From Pararhodonellum marinum (GTDB taxonomy: Bacteria; Bacteroidota; Bacteroidia; Cytophagales; Cyclobacteriaceae): a stretch of DNA of 64,000 nucleotides. Below the pieces are notes generated by a model. The model was not told the origin of the DNA. It did no database searches and was given only the letters and a program-made list of their open reading frames with translations. Position numbers and translations under genes: made by a program. The stretch spans positions 62,001 through 126,000 of the forward strand of contig NZ_JACEFJ010000002.1 of NCBI RefSeq assembly GCF_015354735.1, written 5' to 3'. Each line of letters starts with the position of its first letter. Within the stretch, counting starts at the first letter, position 1. This document shows, one piece after another, positions 35,162 through 42,445 of this stretch.

Positions 35162-36013
35162 TTAATCAATTATTATTAAGTTATCTATCAACCTGATTTC
35201 TCCCACATAGGCGGCGATACAAATTGAGCGTTTTCCTGAGGAAGGCAAATCATTGACCAAGGCGATGGTATCGGTATGGACTAACTCGAAATATTCGAGG
35301 CGGGCCAGCGGTTCCTTTTCAAAGCGGGCCATGACCACTTCTTTGACTGCAAACCATTCCTTACCTGCTAAAAGTTCACCCTTGGCAAAATTTAAACATT
35401 GGTAAAGCAAAGGTGCAACCATCCTTTCTTCGACCCCAAGACGGAGATTTCGGGAGGACATGGCCAAGCCGTCTTTTTCTCTTACGGTATTCACCACTTC
35501 CATTGAAGTGGAAAAAGAAAGATCGTTTATCAAAGACCTGACTACTGCTACCTGCTGTAAATCCTTTTGTCCAAAATAAGTCCTATTTGGTTTAACAATA
35601 TTTAACAGTTTAGCCACCACAATCCCCACTCCATTGAAATGCCCTGGTCTTTTGGCCCCTTCGAGTACTTGATCAACTTGCCCAAAATTAATTTCCAATG
35701 TAGGTTTATTGGGATAAAGTGTGTGGTTTTCAGGCTTAAAAACAAATCGGACTCCCTCCTTTTCCAATAAGTCCAAGTCCTTGTCCAAAGTATTGGGGTA
35801 TTTGATCAAATCCTCCTCATTGTTGAATTGAATGGGATTTACAAAGATGGATACAACCACCACATCTCCATTTGACATTGCCTTTCGGACCAAAGCCAGA
35901 TGACCTTCATGTAAAGCCCCCATGGTGGGTACCAATCCAATGGCTTGGGAACTGGAACGAAAGTCAGCCAGTGCCTCATTTACTTCGGCCTTAGTCCGTA
36001 AAATTTGAATCAT
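35162..36013 (-). CDS. panC: Pantoate--beta-alanine ligase
   Basis: 283 aa. ATP-dependent ligation of pantoate and beta-alanine to pantothenate for coenzyme A. Nucleotidyl-transferase motifs: VPTMGALHEGHL, NPIQFNNEEDL, TYFGQKDLQQ and DGLAMSSRN. First gene of the operon panC-panD-flippase-like-YugP, driven by a good promoter match at 36042-36070. Divergent from the glycosyltransferase-fold gene. Confidence 0.97.
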   Translation of the reverse strand: MIQILRTKAEVNEALADFRSSSQAIGLVPTMGALHEGHLALVRKAMSNGDVVVVSIFVNPIQFNNEEDLIKYPNTLDKDLDLLEKEGVRFVFKPENHTLYPNKPTLEINFGQVDQVLEGAKRPGHFNGVGIVVAKLLNIVKPNRTYFGQKDLQQVAVVRSLINDLSFSTSMEVVNTVREKDGLAMSSRNLRLGVEERMVAPLLYQCLNFAKGELLAGKEWFAVKEVVMARFEKEPLARLEYFELVHTDTIALVNDLPSSGKRSICIAAYVGEIRLIDNLIIID

Positions 36014-36041
36014 CTTTGGTTTAGGTATAACAAAATAGAGG

Positions 36042-36070
36042 CAAAAGTATATTATTCCGTAGAATTACAA
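36042..36070 (-). promoter_or_regulatory. Bacteroidota-type promoter of the panC operon
   Basis: On the minus strand TTG (36070-36068), an 18-nt spacer, then TACTTTTG (36049-36042), an exact TAnnTTTG box. It would give a leader of about 20 nt for panC. Confidence 0.62.
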
Positions 36071-36092
36071 TGGCTTTTTGCGGTTTTTTTTA

Positions 36093-36100
36093 TATCTTTG
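36093..36100 (+). promoter_or_regulatory. Putative -7 box for the GT5-like gene
   Basis: TATCTTTG matches TAnnTTTG exactly, 37 nt before the ATG at 36138. The upstream TTG element at the right distance is not clear, so this is a half match. It is back-to-back with the panC promoter. Confidence 0.4.
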
Positions 36101-36137
36101 TAGTCCCGTTATATCCCTTTAACAAAACAAACAAGAT

Positions 36138-36950
36138 ATGTCCAAACTTCGTATTCTCTACGTAGCAAGTGAAATCAATCCATTCCTTCAGACCTCAGAG
36201 GTTGCCAACTTCGTAAGGGCGTTGCCTCAAGCTATGCAGGAAAAAGGAATGGAAATCCGTATTCTTGTTCCACGATTTGGTTTAATCAACGAAAGAAAGA
36301 ACAGGTTGCATGAGGTAGTAAGGCTTTCAGGAATTAACATCTCGGTTGGAGAGGAAGAAAAACCATTAATCATCAAAGTGGCTTCAATCCCCAATGCCAA
36401 GTTGCAGGTCTATTTTATAGACAACGAAGACTATTTCCAAAGAAAACACGTTTTCCATGACAAGCAGGAAAAATTCTATGAAGACAATGACGAAAGAGCC
36501 ATTTTCTTCTGTAAAGGTGTCATAGAAACCGTCAAAAAATTAGGATGGGCTCCTGATGTGGTACATTGCAATGACTGGATGACCAGTCTGATTCCGATGT
36601 ATTTAAAGACCACTTACAAGAACGAACCTTTATTTAAAAACACAAAATCCGTATTCGCTATATATAACAACGGATTTAATCATAAATTTGGGGACGATTT
36701 GTTTGAAAAGGTCAAAATGGTCGATATAGACGACAGTATTTTGGCCCCCTTAAAATCCAAAGACTATGTAGGCTTCCTAAAAATAGGAATGGAATACGCT
36801 GACGTGGTGGTGAAAGGTGATGAAATTTCAGAGAATCTAAACCAATTAATAGAAGATTGCTCTAAAAATAAAAGGTGTGAGATCATCAGCGAAGAAGAAG
36901 AAGGACTTTTTGAAAGTTACTACAACATTTACACAGAACTTGCCGGCTAA
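36138..36950 (+). CDS. Degenerate glycogen/starch synthase-like protein (GT5 N-terminal domain only)
   Basis: 270 aa. It aligns by eye with the first Rossmann domain of GT5 glycogen synthases: LRILYVASEINPF, RALPQAM, VYFIDNEDYF and DVVHCNDWMTSL. The second domain (another 200 or so residues) is absent. The ADP-glucose-binding K-x-G-G motif after PF(L) is replaced by Q18-T-S-E21, and the histidine of the usual HAHDW is N. Glycogen synthesis is therefore unlikely; a pseudo-enzyme or binding role is inferred. The DUF4270 start lies inside its 3' end, and glmS follows. Confidence 0.82.
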   Translation: MSKLRILYVASEINPFLQTSEVANFVRALPQAMQEKGMEIRILVPRFGLINERKNRLHEVVRLSGINISVGEEEKPLIIKVASIPNAKLQVYFIDNEDYFQRKHVFHDKQEKFYEDNDERAIFFCKGVIETVKKLGWAPDVVHCNDWMTSLIPMYLKTTYKNEPLFKNTKSVFAIYNNGFNHKFGDDLFEKVKMVDIDDSILAPLKSKDYVGFLKIGMEYADVVVKGDEISENLNQLIEDCSKNKRCEIISEEEEGLFESYYNIYTELAG

Positions 36951-38235
36951 AATCGCCGCATTTCTCATCATTGTATTAGGTTTTACCAGTTCCTGTTCCG
37001 ATCCCTCTCAAGTAGGGATCGAACTGGATCCGGACAACAATCAGATAGGGGTTTTTTATCATGAAATTCCCCTTACTGCTTCCATGGTACTATTGGATTC
37101 TTTTAACACAACCAACGCCAATGTAATGGTGGTAGGAGGAGATAATAGTCCTTTCTTTGGAAGTACGGAGTCTATAGGGTATTCCAGAATGGCCATCAAT
37201 GTCAATGCGGCAAAACCGCCCTTAAACGCGATTCTCGATTCGGCAAAATTCAGCCTTGACGTAGACAATGTTTTTGGAGATGATCTTTCTATAGATAAAT
37301 CTATCTCAGTCCATCCTTTACTGGAGCCGATCAGAGATATTTCCTATTACAATTCTGATGCTTTGCCGTTTGAAGACACTCCAATTGCTTCCGGTTCCTT
37401 TGATTTTTCAGAGAGACAGGATACTTTGGTTTTCATGCCACTAGACGAAGCCCTAAGTGTAGATTTTTTCAACCGACTGAGAATCAATGACCCGGTTTTC
37501 AATAATCTCTTCACCTTTCGGGAATTTTTTAAGGGAATTGCCATTAAAGGAAATCCAGATGAAAATACAAGCACTTCTATTGGATTAGGGGGAGGCACCA
37601 GCATGTTGTTTTATTACCACGTAGACGGTGATACAGTTGCCAGTACCTATACCATCAGCACAGGACAGTCAAGAAATTTCAATGGGGTGGTTAATGATCG
37701 ATCCGGTACACCGACGAGTATCATCACTGAAAGTGGCGTAGCCTATCCTATTGAGGGTGAAGTAGGCAGCAAAGCCAATGTGGGTCTGTTGTTGAAGTTG
37801 GACATGACTCCTTTTCATACTTTCCTGGATACCATTCAGAATATTACTTTTAATCAGGTGTTGATGGAACTGGGCCCTGTATCCCCTTTTGCTGAAACCA
37901 ACGCCCCAATCAGGACCATGACCATGTTTTTGGAGAATGGCAACAACGGGATTTTACCGCAAGCACCCGGTGAATTAAATTATATAGAATTTTTCAATCA
38001 GCAGGGACAACCTCAACCAAATCAATTAACTTTAACTACTGAAAGCCGGCTTTTTAGCCAATTTATCACCACCTATACCAACCAATTGTATAGGCAAGGG
38101 AGACAAAGAACCGATCTATTGTTGTACCCAAATATACCACCTGTATCGAGTGATGATTTTAAGCGATCGCTCAGGGAATACAGGGTGGATACAGACAACA
38201 TTAAACTGAAAATTTATTATTCCAGAATCAGGTAG
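36910..38235 (+). CDS. DUF4270 family lipoprotein
   Basis: 441 aa from the TTG at 36910, which has AGAAGAAGGA just upstream and gives a compact lipoprotein signal: basic start, hydrophobic IAAFLIIVLGF, lipobox-like TSSC. A GTG at 36877 is the alternative. Mature sequence starts SDPSQVGIELDPDNNQIGV, typical of DUF4270, and is strand-rich throughout. Likely at the outer membrane or surface. It overlaps the GT5-like gene by 41 bp, implying coupled translation, and glmS begins 30 nt after it. Function unknown. Confidence 0.82.
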   Translation: MKVTTTFTQNLPAKIAAFLIIVLGFTSSCSDPSQVGIELDPDNNQIGVFYHEIPLTASMVLLDSFNTTNANVMVVGGDNSPFFGSTESIGYSRMAINVNAAKPPLNAILDSAKFSLDVDNVFGDDLSIDKSISVHPLLEPIRDISYYNSDALPFEDTPIASGSFDFSERQDTLVFMPLDEALSVDFFNRLRINDPVFNNLFTFREFFKGIAIKGNPDENTSTSIGLGGGTSMLFYYHVDGDTVASTYTISTGQSRNFNGVVNDRSGTPTSIITESGVAYPIEGEVGSKANVGLLLKLDMTPFHTFLDTIQNITFNQVLMELGPVSPFAETNAPIRTMTMFLENGNNGILPQAPGELNYIEFFNQQGQPQPNQLTLTTESRLFSQFITTYTNQLYRQGRQRTDLLLYPNIPPVSSDDFKRSLREYRVDTDNIKLKIYYSRIR

Positions 38236-38265
38236 TCTTATTTTTAACTAAAACATTTTTAAATC

Positions 38266-40107
38266 ATGTGTGGAATCGTAGCCTATGTGGGTAAGCAAGA
38301 AGCTTTACCCATCATTATCAAAGGATTAAAACGCCTCGAGTACCGAGGTTACGACAGTGCAGGGGTTGCCCTTCTGAATGAAAATGGTTTGAGCATTTAC
38401 AAGAAAAAAGGGAAAGTTTCCCAGTTGGAAGATTTTTTGGCTCAAAATCAAGACATCAAATCAACAATTGGCATAGGCCATACCCGTTGGGCCACCCACG
38501 GAGAACCCAATGATGCCAATGCCCACCCCCATTATTCTTCCTCAGAAAATTTCGCCATGATCCACAACGGGATCATTGAAAACTATGAGGTACTGAAAAC
38601 AGACCTAATCAACAAAGGTTATGTTTTTCACAGTGAAACTGACTCTGAGGTTTTTATCAACTTTATCGAAGACGTTTATAAAAACAATGACTGCAGCATC
38701 GAGGAAGCGGTTAGACTTGCTTTGCACAAGGTGGTAGGGGCTTATGCCATTGTCATCATGCACAAAGAAGAACCTGATACCCTCATCGCTGCCCGGAAAG
38801 GGTCACCTTTGGTCATCGGTGTAGGGGAAGATGAGTATTTTCTGGCCTCGGATGCCACCCCCATCATTGAATACACCAATCAAGTGGTTTATTTGGATGA
38901 TTATGAAATTGCGGTGATCCGAGACAACAAACTTCAGATCAAAACCATTGAAAATGTAGAGACCAATCCCTACATCAATCAGTTGGAAATGGAGCTGGAG
39001 GCCATAGAAAAGGGTGGTTATGAGCATTTTATGCTCAAAGAAATCAATGAACAGCCCCGGTCAATCGCCGACTGTATGCGGGGTAGGCTGGATGCCAAAA
39101 ACGGCCGACTCGTATTAGGGGGTCTGAGGGATTACATGAACAAGTTCCAAAATGCAGACCGGATCATCATCATGGCCTGCGGGACTTCCTGGCATGCTGG
39201 CTTGGTGGCGGAATACCTCTTTGAAGAATTTGCAAGAATTCCCGTGGAAGTGGAGTATGCTTCAGAATTCCGATACAGGAATCCGGTTGTGAGTGAGAAA
39301 GACTTTGTCATTGCGATTTCACAGTCCGGAGAGACTGCTGATACTTTAGCCGCCATTGAATTGGCCAAATCCAAAGGTGCTACCATTTTTGGGGTTTGTA
39401 ATGTGGTGGGCTCCTCCATACCGAGAGCAACCCATGCCGGTTCTTATACCCATGCCGGCCCAGAAATAGGCGTAGCCTCCACCAAAGCATTTACAGCCCA
39501 GATCTCTGTGTTGACCATGATGGCCCTGATGTTGGGATACCAGAGAGGGACCTTGACAGAAAGCAGGTATATCCAATTGTTGCATGAATTGGAGGCCATT
39601 CCAGCCAAAGTGGAAAAGGCACTTTTGATGAATGACAAAGTCGAAAAGATTGCTGCTCAATACAAAGATGCACGTAACTTCCTTTATTTGGGAAGGGGTT
39701 ATAATTTCCCTGTAGCCCTGGAAGGCGCTTTAAAACTGAAAGAAATATCCTACATCCATGCAGAAGGTTATCCCGCTGCGGAAATGAAGCATGGTCCTAT
39801 CGCTTTGATCGACGAAGAGATGCCGGTGGTCTTTATCGCCACCAAAGACAGTTCTTATGAAAAAATCGTCAGCAACATTCAGGAAGTAAAGGCTAGAAAA
39901 GGTAAGGTCATTGCCGTGGTCACGGAAGGAGACACACAGGTGAAAAACATGGCTGACCACGTCATTGAAATTCCTGAAACCCACGAGGCTTTTGTCCCCT
40001 TACTCGCTGTCGTGCCCCTGCAGCAGCTTTCCTATCACATCGCTGTGATGAGAGGCTGTAATGTGGATCAACCCCGGAATCTGGCCAAATCTGTTACGGT
40101 GGAGTAA
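38266..40107 (+). CDS. glmS: Glutamine--fructose-6-phosphate aminotransferase (isomerizing)
   Basis: 613 aa, standard length. Produces glucosamine-6-phosphate, entry point to peptidoglycan and LPS amino sugars. N-terminal class II glutaminase with nucleophile C2 (MCGIVAYVG), HTRWATHGEP and HNGIIENY; then two SIS domains with ACGTSWHAG, SQSGETADT and the C-terminal DQPRNLAKSVTVE. Same strand as DUF4270 and the GT5-like gene. Confidence 0.98.
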   Translation: MCGIVAYVGKQEALPIIIKGLKRLEYRGYDSAGVALLNENGLSIYKKKGKVSQLEDFLAQNQDIKSTIGIGHTRWATHGEPNDANAHPHYSSSENFAMIHNGIIENYEVLKTDLINKGYVFHSETDSEVFINFIEDVYKNNDCSIEEAVRLALHKVVGAYAIVIMHKEEPDTLIAARKGSPLVIGVGEDEYFLASDATPIIEYTNQVVYLDDYEIAVIRDNKLQIKTIENVETNPYINQLEMELEAIEKGGYEHFMLKEINEQPRSIADCMRGRLDAKNGRLVLGGLRDYMNKFQNADRIIIMACGTSWHAGLVAEYLFEEFARIPVEVEYASEFRYRNPVVSEKDFVIAISQSGETADTLAAIELAKSKGATIFGVCNVVGSSIPRATHAGSYTHAGPEIGVASTKAFTAQISVLTMMALMLGYQRGTLTESRYIQLLHELEAIPAKVEKALLMNDKVEKIAAQYKDARNFLYLGRGYNFPVALEGALKLKEISYIHAEGYPAAEMKHGPIALIDEEMPVVFIATKDSSYEKIVSNIQEVKARKGKVIAVVTEGDTQVKNMADHVIEIPETHEAFVPLLAVVPLQQLSYHIAVMRGCNVDQPRNLAKSVTVE

Positions 40108-40492
40108 GGGTATCTTTGATGTTTCTTTCTTTACAGAGGTTTTATTGTTCAGATAAAAATTGACGGAAAGACCGAGGCCGGAAGATGTGACAAATGGGTA
40201 AGTAGGATCGTGAATTAAATGGTAAAAAGTTGGAGGTAGTAGGTCAGAGGTACCAGCCGAAAATTGGATTATCGTACCTGAGTATTGATGAATTACGGAT
40301 TTACTCACTTTTTAATTAAATATTTGTAAAGTAAAAAACCACTGAAATTAAATTTTGGTGGTTTTTTACTTTGCGTCAAGGGATGGTCAAATGTTAGTTC
40401 ATTTGGTTTGCCCATTGATTCTTAAAAATCATTCGCTTTGAAATCCCAGATTATTGCTGCAACTTCAACCTGACCACAACGTACTTATCCGC
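40108..40492. other. Gene-free gap with one hairpin
   Basis: 385 bp between glmS and the DUF1460 gene. Only a hairpin at 40331-40369 stands out. The stretch 40205-40250 is G-rich with recurring GGAGGTAGTAGGTCAGAGG-like words but no real periodicity. No credible ORF. Confidence 0.5.
40331..40369. terminator. Putative bidirectional terminator hairpin
   Basis: Arms GTAAAAAACCAC (40331-40342) and GTGGTTTTTTAC (40358-40369) are exact complements with a 15-nt loop. A-run on the left arm and T-run on the right. It is 220 bp after glmS, so it may end a long read-through or an antisense transcript. Confidence 0.6.
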
Positions 40493-41335
40493 ATGCGCCT
40501 GTTTCTGATATTCCTGATTTTTGTTGCCCATACCGGCCATGGTCAAACCGTTTGTACACCAGAAAGCCGAGACAGGCTGGATGAATATTTGCTGAAGCTT
40601 TCCGAAATGGATCCTTCCCAAAAGCCCATCAATCAGGTCACAGTGGAAATAGGACAATGGTTTCTGAATACACCTTATGTGGAGAAAACACTGGAGCTTC
40701 CAGGGGAAGAAAAACTGGTCATCAATCTGACAGGTCTGGATTGTACGACTTATTTGGAAACGGTGGTTACCTTGTCACGGTTGGCCAAATTGGGCCAATT
40801 TTCCTTTACGGATTATGAACAGGAATTGTCCCTTTTAAGGTATGAGGAGGGAAGCAGCATGGATTACCCATCCCGGTTGCATTATTTTTCGGATTGGATC
40901 TATCAAAACCAAGAAAAGGGAATCTTAGAGGATATCACCAAAGAAATTGGAGGAAAGGTGTATGCCAATGACCCAAGCTTTATGACTGCCAATCCCAGAT
41001 TTTACGCCCAGCTGGCAAATCCTGAATATGTCAAAAAATTAAAGCAATCAGAAGCGGCCATCAGCAAAAGGGCCTACCATTATATTCCCAAAGAAGAGAT
41101 TGCCAAACATGAACAAAAAATTCAATCCGGAGACCTGATCGCCATTACCACCCCAATGCAAAACCTGGACATTGTCCATGTGGGCTTTGCTGTGAAAAAA
41201 AATGGCCGGATTCATTTGATGCATGCCAGTACCGGTTCCATGAAAGTGGAAATTTCTGAAAAGCCTCTATCGGATTACCTGATGGGAAATAAATCTCAGT
41301 CGGGGATAATGGTAGCAAGGTTAACAAGCCCTTGA
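40493..41335 (+). CDS. DUF1460 protein, exported NlpC/P60-like amidase family
   Basis: 280 aa from the ATG at 40493, which gives a clean signal peptide (RLFLIFLIFVAHTGHGQ); the upstream frame from 40454 adds nothing. The key cysteine is in GLDCTTYLETV near residue 85, and a histidine in HVGFAVKKNG near residue 230, as in DUF1460 (N-acetylmuramoyl-L-alanine amidase-like, papain-like fold). Likely periplasmic, acting on peptidoglycan fragments. Stand-alone gene. Confidence 0.83.
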   Translation: MRLFLIFLIFVAHTGHGQTVCTPESRDRLDEYLLKLSEMDPSQKPINQVTVEIGQWFLNTPYVEKTLELPGEEKLVINLTGLDCTTYLETVVTLSRLAKLGQFSFTDYEQELSLLRYEEGSSMDYPSRLHYFSDWIYQNQEKGILEDITKEIGGKVYANDPSFMTANPRFYAQLANPEYVKKLKQSEAAISKRAYHYIPKEEIAKHEQKIQSGDLIAITTPMQNLDIVHVGFAVKKNGRIHLMHASTGSMKVEISEKPLSDYLMGNKSQSGIMVARLTSP

Positions 41336-41448
41336 GTGGCATTTCAATTTGCGAACTCTCTCTTACAATTTCCGGGCTTATGGATCTCCACTGAGAACTA
41401 GAACCAAAAAAGGTGAAATCTGAAATACTCCCAAAATATTAAAAGCAA

Positions 41449-41483
41449 TTTGTATTAAAATTCTTAAATATAAATTATATTTA
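41449..41483 (+). promoter_or_regulatory. Putative promoter of the toxin-antitoxin pair
   Basis: TTTG at 41449-41452 and TATATTTA at 41476-41483, 23 nt apart; the last base of the second box differs from consensus. The region 41445-41500 is very AT-rich, as is usual before toxin-antitoxin operons, and the antitoxin would be expected to bind here. Confidence 0.35.
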
Positions 41484-41502
41484 TAAATCATACATATTTA
41501 TT

Positions 41503-41745
41503 ATGGCAACCATCACTACTTCACTTCCGGACCAATTGATTGCACGGCTCTCTGAGCAAGCAAAAGTATTGAAAATGCCCAAAAATAAGTTAATTGAAAA
41601 AGCTTTGGAACTGTATCTTGAACATCTTAAGCGTGCTGCCTACATCAAATCCTATAAAAGAACCAAGACCGATGATGAAATTCTGACCATAGCAGAAGAA
41701 GGGATGGGGGACTATTTGACGCAGTTGGAAAATGAATCAAGGTGA
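41503..41745 (+). CDS. Ribbon-helix-helix antitoxin
   Basis: 80 aa. The N-terminal ITTSLPDQLIARLSEQAKVL followed by KLIEKALELYLEHL has the strand-helix-helix layout of CopG/MazE-like DNA-binding antitoxins; the acidic tail after residue 55 would bind the toxin. It overlaps the toxin gene by 14 bp, the usual coupling of such modules. It should repress its own operon. Confidence 0.82.
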   Translation: MATITTSLPDQLIARLSEQAKVLKMPKNKLIEKALELYLEHLKRAAYIKSYKRTKTDDEILTIAEEGMGDYLTQLENESR

Positions 41746-42064
41746 AATCTGGAAAGCTGATCTGAATCCTGTAAAAGGCAACGAACAGGCTGGGTTTAGG
41801 CCAGTGGTTATCCTAAGTGGGAATCTGCTGAACAAGCACCTTCCTGTTGTCATCTGTGCCCCGCTTACCTCCAAAATAAAAAATTACCAAGGTAATCCCG
41901 TGTTACAACCAAACGAAAAAAACGGATTGAGTCAGACCTCTGAAATGTTAGTTTTCCACATCAGGTCCATTTCCAAATTTCGCCTGATCAAAAAAATAGG
42001 TACTGTTTCTAACATGGATTTAACCAAAGCACACCAAACTTTAGCTGATTTAATGACCCTATGA
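41732..42064 (+). CDS. Type II toxin, PemK/MazF family mRNA interferase
   Basis: 110 aa. Family signature GEIWKADLNPVKGNEQ-GFRPVVILS opens the protein, followed by APLTSKI and the central SEMLVFHIRSISKFRL strand. MazF-type toxins cut single-stranded RNA at short motifs. All core residues I can check are present, so it looks intact. Cleavage specificity cannot be read from sequence. Followed at once by a repeat-rich gap. Confidence 0.9.
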   Translation: MNQGEIWKADLNPVKGNEQAGFRPVVILSGNLLNKHLPVVICAPLTSKIKNYQGNPVLQPNEKNGLSQTSEMLVFHIRSISKFRLIKKIGTVSNMDLTKAHQTLADLMTL

Positions 42065-42445
42065 GTTAGCAAAGTCAATCAATGCAATGATAATTCGCCG
42101 AACCCGTCTACCTTTAGGCAGAGGCCTATTTCAAATCTATTTCGCTGAAGGCATATTTCATTTTATTTCACTAACCTACCCAAAACAAACCCTTTGCAAC
42201 CCCATTCCCATCCGATACCCCCATCCAATATCCAATTATCACATACCCTATTTTGCCGAAAGCATATTTCCTATTTCAACCTTATTTCGCCGAAGGCATA
42301 TTTCATTTTATTTCACTAACCTACCCAAAACAAACCTTTTGCAACCCCATTCCCCTCCGATACCCCCATCCAATATCCAAATATCACAAAGTAAATATCC
42401 ATATATCGACGCAGGCATATTTCCATTTATTTCACGAAGTATATA
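42065..42445. other. Gene-free repeat patch
   Basis: 381 bp between the toxin and the ABC-F gene tail, filled by the direct repeat at 42139-42388 and degenerate extra copies of its core word. A 253-codon plus-strand opening crosses it and runs into the ABC-F gene antisense; it is low-complexity and rejected. Confidence 0.65.
42139..42388. repeat. Direct repeat, two copies of about 104 bp, 145-bp period
   Basis: Copy 1 is about 42139-42242 and copy 2 about 42284-42388. Both start ATTTCGCYGAAGGCATATTT and continue with CACTAACCTACCCAAAAC, TTTGCAACCCCATTCCC and GATACCCCCATCCAATATCC, with few differences. The opening word recurs in weaker form at about 42250 (TTTTGCCGAAAGCATATTTC) and 42407 (TCGACGCAGGCATATTTCC), so four related units lie in 300 bp. 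No inverted ends, no ORF. Confidence 0.85.

Noticed and set aside
40000-40308. 102-codon minus-strand opening at the glmS end
   Set aside because: Mostly antisense to glmS; no signal peptide or domain.
42139-42430. CRISPR array
   Set aside because: Units are about 100 bp, imperfect, only four, and no cas genes are present.
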